Counted from the first letter of the stretch, positions 8,322 through 16,349 are shown. The stretch: DNA of 34,599 nt from Streptomyces rhizosphaerihabitans (GCF_025399795.1 NZ_JAODTZ010000072.1:1-34599); one strand, 5' to 3'. The notes: generated by a model not told the origin, from the letters alone. Made by a program: numbers and translations.

Positions 8322-10703
8322 ATGGACGGTCGTGACCTGGTGCGTTCGGTGAAAGCGGTCGGCTCGGGGGGTGCCACTCAGGGGTTGCTCACGGTACGGG
8401 CCGCGTGGCGTAGGAGGCGTGCCGACGCCACCGGGTTGCCGCAGCGGGGCGCCGAGCGGGCGCGGATGCCCGGGCCGGTGCTCGGCGTCGAGCCGGGACC
8501 CGGTGGCGGGGTCGTCCGCTTCACCCGCTCGGAGCTGCGGATCACGGTCACGGTGGGCGGAGCGGTGTTCTGGGGCTGGGACGCGGTCGCGCCGGAGCCG
8601 TCGTACGCCCTCGCGGGCCGCTGCCCGGAGCCGGACCCGCGGGCCCTCCTCGAGCCCGACAAGGACGGCGGCTGGCGGGTCGTGGCCGAGCGGGTCACGG
8701 TCGTGGTCTCACGGCACGGCGCGGTCCAGGTGCTTACCCCCGGTGGAGTGATCCTGCGTCGCGATCTGCCGCCCCGGTGGTGGGAGCCCGTCGACGGCGG
8801 CGCGGCCCGCTGGATGCAGCGCTCCGAAGTGGCGGCCGACGCACGCTTCTTCGGTCTGGGCGGACGGGCCGCGGGGTCTCGTCTGCGCGACGGGACGTAC
8901 AGGCTGTGGAACACGGACCCCGGACAGGCCTTCGGGCCGGGCGACGATCCGCTGTACCTCACGATGCCCGTGCAGATGGTGGTCGCCGACGCGGCCACGC
9001 ATCTCGTGTTCCACGACACCTCGTGGGACGGCACCGTCACCTTGCGCGAGGGCAAGGAGGGCGCCGGCTCCGGGCACGACCGGGCCGGATCGTGCGAGTT
9101 GCGCATGGACGGCGGCCCGCTGCGCTGCTGGGTGACGGTGGGGACTCCCGCGCGCGTGCTGCACTCCTGGGCGTCGCTGACCGGCGCCGCCGCGCTGCCG
9201 CCCGCATGGGCACTGGGGTACCAGCACGCGCGGTGGGGCTTCGGCAGTGAGCAGGAGGTGCGGAGGATCGTCGCGGGCTATCAGGAGCGCGGCCTGCCGC
9301 TGGACGCCGTGCATCTGGACATCGACCATTACGACGCCCATCAGGTGTTCACCGTCGACCGGGACAGGTTCCCGAAGCTTCCCGTGCTGGCGGAGGAGCT
9401 ACGGCGCGACGGAATCCGTCTGGTGTCCGTCATCGACCCGGCGGTCAAGGCCGAGCCGGGCAACGCCGTGTACGACAGCGGTCTCGCCGAGGACGCCTTT
9501 GTACGCGATGCCTCGGGCCGGCTCGTGCGGGGGGTCGTATGGCCCGGAGAGTCCGTCTATCCGGACTTCACGGACGCGCGGGCGCGTGCGTGGTGGGGTC
9601 GGCTCTACGAGGAGCGGCTCGCGCAGGGGTTCGCGGGGTTCTGGCACGACATGAACGAGCCGACGTCGTTCACGGCCTTCGGGGAGTCGACACTGCCGCG
9701 TTCGGCCCAGCACTCCCTGGAGGGCCGTGGCGGTGACCACCGTGAAGCCCACAACGTGTACGCGCTGGGCATGGCTCGGGCCGCCTACGATGGGTTGCGT
9801 GAACTCGCCCCCAGGGAGCGGCCGTTCCTCTTCTCGCGTTCCGGGTGGGCTGGACTGCAGCGCTACGGAGGGACCTGGTCCGGGGACGTGGCCACGGGCT
9901 GGCCCGGCTTGCGGGCGTCGTTGTCCCTGGTGATGGGGCTCGGGCTGTGCGGGGTGCCGTACTCGGGACCCGACGTGGGCGGCTTCGACGGCAGCCCGTC
10001 GCCCGAGCTCTATCTGCGGTGGTTCCAGCTCGGGGCGTACCTCCCGCTGTTCCGTACCCACGCGAGCCTGCGAGCCGGACGCAGGGAGCCCTGGGAGTTC
10101 GGTGACGAGGTGCTGGCGCACGCGCGCGTGGCTCTCGTCGAACGGCGGCGGCTGCTCCCGTACTTCATGACGCTGGCACATATGGCGCGCCGCACGGGTG
10201 CCCCGTACGTCCGCCCGCTGTGGTGGAGCAGTCCGGAGGACCGGGCGTTGCGCGACTGCGAGGACGCCTTCCTGCTGGGCGACAGCCTTCTCGTGGCGCC
10301 GGTACTGGACCACGGAGCGGTACGGCGGACGGTGCAACTGCCGCGGGGGCGTTGGTACGACACGGTCACGGAGGAGGCCTACGAGGGGCCGGCACAGGTG
10401 GTGGTCGACGCCCCCTTGTCGCGTGTTCCGGTGCTCGCGCGGGCCGGTACCGTCCTGCCCGTACGCGGTGCCGACGGCGGTCTGGAGCTGGAGGCGTGGG
10501 CGCCCGCGCGCGGGCACAGCGGAGGCGGGCTCGTCGTGCCGGACGCGGGCGACGGGTGGGACGAACCGGAGGCCGAGCGCTATGTGACCCGCTGGGAAGA
10601 GGACGAGCTGGTGGTGCGACTGGTCGGCGGCCAAGCCGGCCTCAGCGAGCCGCCGTATCCCGTGCGGGTGCGGGGGCTGGGGCTGGGGCTGGGGACACCC
10701 TGA
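8322..10703 (+). CDS. Glycoside hydrolase family 31 alpha-glucosidase
   Basis: Retaining alpha-glucosidase-type enzyme of 793 aa that removes glucose from the non-reducing ends of alpha-glucosides. The N-terminal beta-sandwich (about 50-285) ends before the catalytic barrel. The barrel contains 'LDAVHLDIDHYD', 'VSVIDPAVK' and the GH31 signature 'GFWHDMNEPTSF', whose Asp443 is the predicted nucleophile. Asp522 in 'TWSGDVATGW' is the likely acid/base. 'FRTHASLRAGRREPWEF' and 'FLLGDSLLVAPVL' are further family landmarks. No signal peptide is seen, so it probably acts in the cytoplasm on imported maltodextrins or trehalose-like sugars. Start at ATG 8322, with AGGGTGA upstream; GTG 8313 is a less likely alternative. 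The stop is three bases from the convergent NUDIX stop. Confidence 0.93.
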   Translation: MDGRDLVRSVKAVGSGGATQGLLTVRAAWRRRRADATGLPQRGAERARMPGPVLGVEPGPGGGVVRFTRSELRITVTVGGAVFWGWDAVAPEPSYALAGRCPEPDPRALLEPDKDGGWRVVAERVTVVVSRHGAVQVLTPGGVILRRDLPPRWWEPVDGGAARWMQRSEVAADARFFGLGGRAAGSRLRDGTYRLWNTDPGQAFGPGDDPLYLTMPVQMVVADAATHLVFHDTSWDGTVTLREGKEGAGSGHDRAGSCELRMDGGPLRCWVTVGTPARVLHSWASLTGAAALPPAWALGYQHARWGFGSEQEVRRIVAGYQERGLPLDAVHLDIDHYDAHQVFTVDRDRFPKLPVLAEELRRDGIRLVSVIDPAVKAEPGNAVYDSGLAEDAFVRDASGRLVRGVVWPGESVYPDFTDARARAWWGRLYEERLAQGFAGFWHDMNEPTSFTAFGESTLPRSAQHSLEGRGGDHREAHNVYALGMARAAYDGLRELAPRERPFLFSRSGWAGLQRYGGTWSGDVATGWPGLRASLSLVMGLGLCGVPYSGPDVGGFDGSPSPELYLRWFQLGAYLPLFRTHASLRAGRREPWEFGDEVLAHARVALVERRRLLPYFMTLAHMARRTGAPYVRPLWWSSPEDRALRDCEDAFLLGDSLLVAPVLDHGAVRRTVQLPRGRWYDTVTEEAYEGPAQVVVDAPLSRVPVLARAGTVLPVRGADGGLELEAWAPARGHSGGGLVVPDAGDGWDEPEAERYVTRWEEDELVVRLVGGQAGLSEPPYPVRVRGLGLGLGTP

Positions 10704-10706
10704 CCC

Positions 10707-11243
10707 TCAGATGTACCGCCCCTCGAACCAGGCACGGGCCGCCAGGGTGTGGAGCGGGAAGGCGAGTTCGGCCGGCCGGCGCAGCAGATGCCAGCCTTCC
10801 GTCTCGTCGGTGGCGGCGGACTGCGGCAACTCGGCGGCGGGGCGTTCCGGGAGGAGCCCGAAGAGCAGGAGATGGCCTGCGGGAGAGCTCATCGCGTCGG
10901 CGAGCCGCACTTCCCTGCTCGCCGCGTCGATGCCCGTCTCCTCCTTGAGCTCGCGCACGACAGCGTGCCGCCAGTCCTCCCGGTGGTCGATGAATCCGCC
11001 GGGCAGGGCCACGCCCCCGCGCGCGGGGGCGATGGTCCGGGTGATGACGACCAAGGAGGCGCCCCTGTCGTCGTAGACAGGTTGCAGGGCCACCGCGACC
11101 GGCAGCGGATTGCGGTAGGCGACCGTGCCGCAGGCGGCGCAGGTGCGGGGCCAGCCGGAGATTCCCTCTCCGTAAGGGGCGCCACAGCTCGAGCAGTGCG
11201 AATCCGGCGCGAAGTCGGCGGGTGGATGCGGGGTTTCGGACAC
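10707..11243 (-). CDS. NUDIX hydrolase with N-terminal zinc ribbon
   Basis: Predicted pyrophosphohydrolase acting on a nucleoside diphosphate linked to another moiety; substrate not known. Of 178 aa, residues 17-38 form a zinc ribbon with CxxC pairs Cys17/Cys20 and Cys35/Cys38, as in NudC-like NUDIX proteins. The NUDIX box spans residues 83-105: Gly83, Glu89, then 'RELKEETGI' with the metal-binding Glu98, Glu101 and Glu102. The frame begins at GTG 11243. No Shine-Dalgarno sequence is seen, but a TACAGT hexamer (11256-11251 on the - strand) would place the transcription start at about the GTG, so the message may be leaderless. It is divergent from the DUF35-thiolase pair. Confidence 0.88.
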   Translation of the reverse strand: MSETPHPPADFAPDSHCSSCGAPYGEGISGWPRTCAACGTVAYRNPLPVAVALQPVYDDRGASLVVITRTIAPARGGVALPGGFIDHREDWRHAVVRELKEETGIDAASREVRLADAMSSPAGHLLLFGLLPERPAAELPQSAATDETEGWHLLRRPAELAFPLHTLAARAWFEGRYI

Positions 11244-11439
11244 GCCGCGGACTGTAGCCGATCACCGTACGGACGTCTTCAGGACGGACCGGTCGGGGTG
11301 GCGGAGGCGGGGAGGCCAGGACGAGGGGCCGGAACCACCCCCGTGGGCCCCGGCCACCCCGGCAGGTACTCCGACGCCCGTAAGGCCTCAGTCGGTTCGC
11401 CTGGACGCCCTGCCCAATTCTCGTGGCCCGTGACACACT

Positions 11440-11456
11440 TCTGACGTTCCGTCAGA
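11440..11456. promoter_or_regulatory. 17-bp palindrome upstream of the DUF35-thiolase pair
   Basis: TCTGACGTTCCGTCAGA is a perfect inverted repeat with 7-base arms and a 3-base centre, ending 20 bases before the GTG start of the DUF35 gene and just before its GGAGGG ribosome binding site (11468-11473). The size and symmetry are typical of TetR-family operators that control acyl-CoA or steroid genes. GTGACA at 11430-11435 could be a -35 box; no good -10 was found. No TetR gene is adjacent, so the regulator would be encoded elsewhere. Confidence 0.5.
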
Positions 11457-11476
11457 TCCAGTACCGTGGAGGGATC

Positions 11477-11923
11477 GTGTCGCGTACACGCACACCTGTG
11501 GTCGCCCGGTGGTTCACCGGGGAAGGGAACGACTTCCGTCTGCTCGCCACTCGTTGCTCGGCGTGCACATCGGTCTTCTTCCCCCGCGAGGACGCCTTCT
11601 GCCGCAATCCGGGGTGCACGGGGGGCGAGTTGGCCGAGGTGCCACTGTCCCCCCGTGGCCGCGTCTGGTCGTACACCGACAGCCGGTACCGGCCTCCGTC
11701 ACCCTATGTGACCGATCCGGAACTCTCGTGGAAGCCCTACGCGTTGATCGCTGTGGAGCTGGAATCCGAGCGTCTTGTGGTCCTCGGCCAGGCGGCTCCC
11801 GGGATCACCGTCGCCGACCTGACGGTGGGCATGGAGGTGGAGGTCGTCCCCGGTGTGCTGCACGAGGACACGGAGACGACCTGGACGACGTGGCACTGGC
11901 GGCCGACGGGAGTGACGGCATGA
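11477..11923 (+). CDS. DUF35 OB-fold/zinc-ribbon protein, partner of the thiolase
   Basis: Small 148-aa acyl-CoA-binding accessory protein. Residues about 20-50 form a rubredoxin-like zinc ribbon with Cys27, Cys30, Cys42 and Cys47, followed by an OB fold ('PRGRVWSYTDSRY', 'PYALIAVELE', 'MEVEVVPG'). Such proteins pair with SCP2-type thiolases; in ChsH2/Ltp2-like systems the pair performs retro-aldol cleavage of steroid side-chain CoA esters, and in others it aids thiolysis. The start is GTG 11477, with GGAGGG a few bases upstream; the frame extends to 11423 but without support. The thiolase starts 28 bases after the stop. The steroid or fatty-acid assignment is inference from the pairing. Confidence 0.85.
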   Translation: MSRTRTPVVARWFTGEGNDFRLLATRCSACTSVFFPREDAFCRNPGCTGGELAEVPLSPRGRVWSYTDSRYRPPSPYVTDPELSWKPYALIAVELESERLVVLGQAAPGITVADLTVGMEVEVVPGVLHEDTETTWTTWHWRPTGVTA

Positions 11924-11951
11924 AGGGCACATGGCGGACGGGGGTGACGGC

Positions 11952-13142
11952 GTGACCGGTGATGTGGCGGTGCTCGGCGTGGGGATGCACCCCTGGGGCA
12001 AGTGGGGGCGGAGGTTCGTCGAGTACGGAGTCGTGGCGGCGCGCGCGGCACTGACCGACGCGGGGATCGACTGGCGGGACGTCGACTCGATCGTGGGCGC
12101 GGACACCGTGCGCGGAGGCTATCCGGGGTACGTGGCGGGGGCGACGTTCGCGAAGGCGCTGGGGTGGCAGGGGGCCCGCGTCGCGAGCGTGTACGCCGCG
12201 TGCGCCTCCGGGGCGCAGGCACTCGGCACAGCGCGTGCGCAGATCCTCTCGGGCCTCGCGGAGGTGGTCCTCGTGGTGGGTGCGGACGCGGCACCCAAGG
12301 GATTCTTCCGCCCCGTCGGCGGGGACCGGCCGGACGATCCGGACTGGCTGCGCTTTCGTGTCCTCGGGGCGACGAATCCGACGTACTTCGGGCTGTACGC
12401 GCGGCGTCGGATGGCTCTGTACGGCGACACTCCGGAGGACTTCGCCCAGGTCAAGGTGAAGAACGCGGCCCTGGGCGCGCTCAACCCCAACGCGCGCTAC
12501 CGCAAGAGGGTCACGGCCGAGGAGGTCGCCGCATCGGCCGTGGTCGCCGATCCGCTGCGGCTGCTCGACATCTGCGCGACCTCCGACGGCGGCGCGGCCG
12601 TGGTGCTGGCCGGCATGGACTTCGCACGCCGGCACGGGGCGTGCGAGCCGGTGCGGATCCGCGCCGTGTCGACCGTGACGCCGCGCTATCCCAACACCGT
12701 GCTGGATCTGCCGGACATCGCCACTGACTCCGCGGTCGCGGTGGAACCCGCGGCCGGCACGTTCCGGTCGTCCATCGCTCAGGCGGCTTACGAGGAGGCG
12801 GGTATCGGGCCCGAGGATCTCTCGTTCGCCGAGGTGTACGACCTGTCGACCGCCCTGGAACTGCAGTGGTACGAGGACCTCGGGCTCTGCGGGGAGGGCG
12901 AAGCCGCCAAACTGCTGTGTGAAGGCGCCACGGCGCTCGGCGGGCGCATACCGGTGAACGTCAGCGGCGGGCTCGCTTCCTTCGGAGAGGCCGTTCCGGC
13001 ACAGGCCATCGCCCAGGTGTGCGAGCTGACGTGGCAGTTGCGGGGCGGTGCGGGTGACCGGCAGGTCGCCGAGGCCCGGGTGGGGATCACCGCGAACCAG
13101 GGGCTGTTCGGGCATGGCTCTTCGGTCGTGGCGGTGCGGTAG
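11952..13142 (+). CDS. SCP2/SCP-x type thiolase (lipid-transfer protein family)
   Basis: Thiolase-fold protein of 396 aa. The nucleophile loop is 'VYAACASGAQAL' with Cys84; the C-terminal active-site loop is 'NQGLFGHGSS' with His388, lacking the second cysteine (CxG) of classical thiolases, as is usual in the SCP-x/Ltp branch. 'SGGLASFGEAVPAQ' holds the conserved glycine-rich loop. Possible roles: beta-ketothiolase on branched or steroid acyl-CoA, or retro-aldolase with the DUF35 partner. Start set at GTG 11952 with GGGGG at 11940-11944 seven bases upstream; ATG 11931 gives seven extra residues but its AAGGG is only three bases away. The stop codon overlaps the first base pair of a tandem repeat. 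Confidence 0.88.
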   Translation: MTGDVAVLGVGMHPWGKWGRRFVEYGVVAARAALTDAGIDWRDVDSIVGADTVRGGYPGYVAGATFAKALGWQGARVASVYAACASGAQALGTARAQILSGLAEVVLVVGADAAPKGFFRPVGGDRPDDPDWLRFRVLGATNPTYFGLYARRRMALYGDTPEDFAQVKVKNAALGALNPNARYRKRVTAEEVAASAVVADPLRLLDICATSDGGAAVVLAGMDFARRHGACEPVRIRAVSTVTPRYPNTVLDLPDIATDSAVAVEPAAGTFRSSIAQAAYEEAGIGPEDLSFAEVYDLSTALELQWYEDLGLCGEGEAAKLLCEGATALGGRIPVNVSGGLASFGEAVPAQAIAQVCELTWQLRGGAGDRQVAEARVGITANQGLFGHGSSVVAVR

Positions 13143-13194
13143 CCCCGTGGTGGCCCGCAGCCCCGTGGTGGTTCGCAGCCCCGTGGTGGTCCGC
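13141..13194. repeat. 18-bp tandem repeat, three copies, starting at the thiolase stop
   Basis: Three head-to-tail copies of AGCCCCGTGGTGGYYCGC (13141-13158, 13159-13176, 13177-13194) that differ only at the two pyrimidine positions (CC, TT, TC). The first copy uses the last two bases of the thiolase TAG. The rest of the 279-bp gap to the next gene holds a small hairpin near 13223-13236 and a perfect 14-bp palindrome TGGGGTTGACCCCA at 13241-13254; no gene is visible there. Confidence 0.9.
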
Positions 13195-13421
13195 GCCGGA
13201 CCTGGGGGATTCGGAGGACCGGCCGGCGTCCGCCGGATCCTGGGGTTGACCCCATGGACCCCGTGCGACTCGGGCGGCACCGCGATCGAACCGGTTTCGG
13301 CCGGGAGGTGCGTGCGGCTCGTCCTGGCTCTCGTGCACACCCACTGTGACGATCCCGGAATCCTGCGTGAACACCTCATGAATCGCCCACCGGCGTACGC
13401 CGACGGCGGCACTATGCTGTC

Positions 13422-15065
13422 GTGCCCTCCTGGACGGATGTTGTCCGCTTCGCCTTCCAGCCTGTCGTCAATCTGACGACCGGAGGGGTCGCGGCGCTGG
13501 AGATACTCGCCCGTCCGGAGTCCGGCGACATCCTGGCGCAGGCCCGTCGCGACCCCGAACTCGACGGTCGGCTGGCCGCGTTGGCGATCCGGGCCGCCGC
13601 CCGCAAGGAGACGCTTCTCCCCCTGCACGTCAACGTGTTCGCCGGAACCCTGGCCGACCTCGGCAGGCTCTCGGCACTGCGGAACGAGGTGCGGGAAGCC
13701 GGGCGGCTGCCCTGGGAGGTCACCATCGACATCGGCCCGCCGTACACGCACGTGCCGCAGCACGCCCTGCTGGAGGCCGTGGCCGCGGTGCGCGGCGAGG
13801 GCTTCCGGATCTGCGCGGACGGGGTCGGCGACGGCGACGTACCACTGCGCCTGCTCACGGATCTGGCACCGGAGCTGATGAAGCTCGACGTGTCCCTTTT
13901 GTCGCGGCCCGCCGCGGTGCGCGCGATGCGGACGCTGTGCGAACAGCTGGGTGCGCTGCTGTCCGTCGAAGGGGTCGAGACGGAACTGCAGTGCGCCGCC
14001 GCGGTGTCGGCGGGCGCGCAGCTCGCGCAGGGCGAACTGTTCGCGCCGCCCGCCCGGCTGCCTTCTGCGGACGTACACGTTCCGGCGCTGTCGCCCGGCA
14101 TCCGAAGCGCGCCCCGGTCCGGACCGTCCGTACGGCAGTTCGTACGCCCGGCCGCGCTGCTGCCGACCACCGCGTCGGCCGGACAGGTCAGGGCGCTGCT
14201 CACCGGATCGCCCGACGTGTCCGGGGTCTTGCTCGTGGACCCGTCCGGGATGCCGGTCCGCTCGGTGCACCGGTCACGGTTCCTGTTGTCGATGTCCGGG
14301 CGCTACGGGCACGCGCTGTACGCCGATCGGCCCGCCTCCAAGCTCGGTGATCCACCACGCACGGTCGGCGTCGACGCCACGGCCTGGGAGGTGCTCGACG
14401 TCGTCGCGGACGGGGACCGGGACCGTACGTCCGACGATGTCGCGGTCGTCGACCGGTACGGGCGGTGTGTGGGCGTCGTACGCCTCGCGGACCTCGTACG
14501 GGCGCTGTCCGAGAGCCGGGTCGAGGAGGCGGCGGGGCTCAACCCGCTGACCCGCCTGCCCGGTTCGGACGCGATCACCGGGGAGGTGGACCGGCGGATC
14601 GCGGACGGCCGGGTGTTCGCTCTGAGCTGGCTGGACATCGACCACTTCAAGCAGGTCAACGACGGAGCGGGGTTCGCTGCCGGCGACGAGCTGATCCGGG
14701 CGGTGGGGCGGGCGTTGCAGCTCTCGGCGTCCGAGGCGACGCTGGTCGGGCACATCGGCGGCGACGACTTCCTGGTCCTCGCCGACCCGGACACCCTCGA
14801 CCCGCTGGCCGTCTCGGTGCTCGACACGCCCTGGGCGGCCGGCGGCCGCGCAGTCACCCTGTCGCTGGCCACGGTGCTGTGCGCCCCCGGCAGCGTGACC
14901 GATCACCGGCAGGCGGCCGCCTCTCTGGCACCCCTCAAGCAGGCCGCCAAGGCTCTGGACGGGGTGAGTTGGGTACTGGGGCGCGCGGGACGGCCCGGTC
15001 ACGAGATCCGCCGCGGCACGGGGACTGCGCCGATGGAGCCGTACGGGCAGACCCTGACCGGCTGA
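13422..15065 (+). CDS. EAL-CBS-GGDEF protein, cyclic-di-GMP related, soluble
   Basis: 547-aa protein without membrane segments. Residues about 8-215 are an EAL domain, about 240-362 a CBS pair, about 370-535 a GGDEF domain. EAL motifs are mixed: 'EIL' (Glu27) replaces EAL, 'HVNVFAG' and 'KLD' (Lys154, Asp156) and 'SVEGVE' are kept, but the ELTE site reads 'TIDI' and the DDFG site reads 'DGVG', so phosphodiesterase activity is doubtful. The GGDEF site is 'GGDDF' (446-450) with 'DIDHFKQVND' conserved; the usual His after it is replaced by Phe, and there is no RxxD inhibitory site. It may be a diguanylate cyclase, a c-di-GMP sensor, or respond to nucleotides through CBS. The start is GTG 13422, with no clear ribosome binding site. 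The stop lies inside an 8-bp repeat array. Confidence 0.85.
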   Translation: MPSWTDVVRFAFQPVVNLTTGGVAALEILARPESGDILAQARRDPELDGRLAALAIRAAARKETLLPLHVNVFAGTLADLGRLSALRNEVREAGRLPWEVTIDIGPPYTHVPQHALLEAVAAVRGEGFRICADGVGDGDVPLRLLTDLAPELMKLDVSLLSRPAAVRAMRTLCEQLGALLSVEGVETELQCAAAVSAGAQLAQGELFAPPARLPSADVHVPALSPGIRSAPRSGPSVRQFVRPAALLPTTASAGQVRALLTGSPDVSGVLLVDPSGMPVRSVHRSRFLLSMSGRYGHALYADRPASKLGDPPRTVGVDATAWEVLDVVADGDRDRTSDDVAVVDRYGRCVGVVRLADLVRALSESRVEEAAGLNPLTRLPGSDAITGEVDRRIADGRVFALSWLDIDHFKQVNDGAGFAAGDELIRAVGRALQLSASEATLVGHIGGDDFLVLADPDTLDPLAVSVLDTPWAAGGRAVTLSLATVLCAPGSVTDHRQAAASLAPLKQAAKALDGVSWVLGRAGRPGHEIRRGTGTAPMEPYGQTLTG

Positions 15066-15140
15066 CCGGCTGACCGGCTGACCGGCTGACCGGCTGACCG
15101 GCTGACCGGCTGACCGGCTGACCGGCTGACCGGCTGACCG
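15054..15140. repeat. 8-bp microsatellite (CTGACCGG), 10.9 copies
   Basis: Ten complete head-to-tail copies of CTGACCGG plus seven bases of an eleventh, with no mismatch. The array begins within the last codons of the EAL-CBS-GGDEF gene ('LTG' is encoded by it) and the TGA stop at 15063-15065 lies in the second copy. Because the unit holds TGA and its length is not a multiple of three, a stop is met in every frame, so gain or loss of copies would leave the protein end unchanged. Read on the other strand it has no stop. Confidence 0.97.
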
Positions 15141-15484
15141 AATATGGTCCGCTCGTACGATGTCGGCGCCTCTCCGCGACGCGTCCTCTGTACGCCCTTG
15201 AACCGTTGCAGTCCGCGACCTTGACGCCCCCTGGGCGCCGGAGAACACTTCCGGGTGTCAGTCGGCATCGCCGCATTCGGGCGTCTTCAGGCACCGCACC
15301 GCTCGGGTTTCCGACCCGTACCCAGGGCCGTCCCCCACGGGCGATTCCGCTGCGACGGCACGCTCGTCACGGACGCCGGGCGGGGCGCGGGATCTCCCTG
15401 CCTTCGGTTGAAGCAGCCATGGGAAGACGCACCCTGCAAGGTGGCCCGGAGCGGATCGCCCCGGGCGAGGGCCTAGGAGCCGCC
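15141..15484 (+). promoter_or_regulatory. 344-bp leader of glpF
   Basis: No gene is supported here; the glpF frame is open back to 15206 but without protein-like content. TTGACG at 15221-15226 followed 17 bases later by AACACT (15244-15249) is a possible promoter, weak at the -10. No clear inverted repeat that could serve as a GylR (IclR-type) operator was found; CGGGT/ACCCG near 15302-15318 is a small hairpin. AGGAG at 15475-15479 is the ribosome binding site, five bases before the glpF ATG. Confidence 0.35.
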
Positions 15485-16225
15485 ATGAGCAACGGAGACA
15501 TCTTTGTCGGCGAGTTGATCGGCACCGCGATTCTGATTCTGTTCGGCGCGGGTGTGTGCGCCGCTGTCACCCTGAACAGATCCAAGGCCCAGGGAGCGGG
15601 CTGGGTCGTCATCGCCTTCGGGTGGGGCTTCGGCGTCCTCGCCGGCGCCTACACCTCGGCACCGCTGTCGGGAGGGCAGATCAACCCGGCGGTCACCGTC
15701 GGATTCGCCATCGAGGGCTCGACGAAGTGGTCGGACGTGCCCTTCTATCTCCTCGGGCAGTTCGCGGGAGCCATCATCGGGGCGGTCCTGTGCTGGCTGC
15801 TCTACCTCGGCCAGTTCAACCTCAACGCCGAGGAGGGCAAGGCCATCGAGACGCTGGGGATCTTCTCGACACGCCCCGAGATCGACAACCCGGTGCAGAA
15901 CCTGATCACCGAGATCATCGCCACGGCTGCCCTGATGCTGCCCATCCTCGCGCTGGTCGGCGGCGGCAAGCACGTCGCGGGCATCGGAGACGCGGGCCTT
16001 CCTGTGCTGCTCATCTCCTTCCTCGTCGTCGGCATCGGCCTCTCGCTCGGAGGTCCCACCGGGTACGCCATCAACCCGGCCCGCGACCTGGGGCCACGCC
16101 TCGCCCACGCGCTGCTGCCGATTCCCAACAAGGGCACATCGGAGTGGAGCTACTCCTGGATTCCGGTGGTCGGCCCGATCGCGGGCGCCGCCCTCGGCGC
16201 CGGGATCTACAACGTGGCCTTCTGA
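15485..16225 (+). CDS. glpF: Glycerol uptake facilitator (MIP/aquaglyceroporin family)
   Basis: Inner-membrane channel of 246 aa for passive glycerol entry. Six hydrophobic helices and both half-helix NPA motifs are present: Asn67-Pro-Ala in 'GGQINPAVT' and Asn197-Pro-Ala in 'YAINPARDLGPR'. Asp201 after the second NPA-Arg is typical of glycerol facilitators rather than water-only aquaporins. The first motif reads SGGQINPA rather than the common SGAHxNPA. Start at ATG 15485 with AGGAG five bases upstream. glpK follows after 124 bp in the same direction, so uptake and phosphorylation are likely co-expressed. In S. coelicolor the equivalent operon has gylR upstream and glpD downstream; neither is here. 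Confidence 0.94.
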   Translation: MSNGDIFVGELIGTAILILFGAGVCAAVTLNRSKAQGAGWVVIAFGWGFGVLAGAYTSAPLSGGQINPAVTVGFAIEGSTKWSDVPFYLLGQFAGAIIGAVLCWLLYLGQFNLNAEEGKAIETLGIFSTRPEIDNPVQNLITEIIATAALMLPILALVGGGKHVAGIGDAGLPVLLISFLVVGIGLSLGGPTGYAINPARDLGPRLAHALLPIPNKGTSEWSYSWIPVVGPIAGAALGAGIYNVAF

Positions 16226-16270
16226 CGACACGCCGCCACCCCGAAAGCGCGGCCGCCCGACGAAAGCCGG

Positions 16271-16330
16271 GTCACCCTCCTGACGAGAACGCAGGCCACC
16301 CTCCTGACGAGAACGCAGCCTCCTGACGAA
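16271..16330. repeat. 24-bp tandem duplication in the glpF-glpK gap
   Basis: Two 24-base units (16271-16294 and 16295-16318) are identical except for one T/C change at their second base. A partial third copy, CCTCCTGACGA, follows at 16319-16329. The core CCTCCTGACGAGAAC is purine/pyrimidine-biased and contains TGA. The array starts 45 bases after the glpF stop and ends 20 bases before the glpK start, next to the AAGGGGA ribosome binding site. Confidence 0.9.
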
Positions 16331-16349
16331 GTACACGTAAGGGGACGAC

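Noticed and set aside
15054..15140. CRISPR array
   Set aside because: The units are 8 bases and contiguous, with no spacers and no cas genes nearby.
14274..15248. A reverse frame that translates the 8-bp array into repeated 'PVSRSAGQ'
   Set aside because: It lies antisense to the GGDEF domain; the peptide repeat follows only from the DNA repeat lacking reverse stops.
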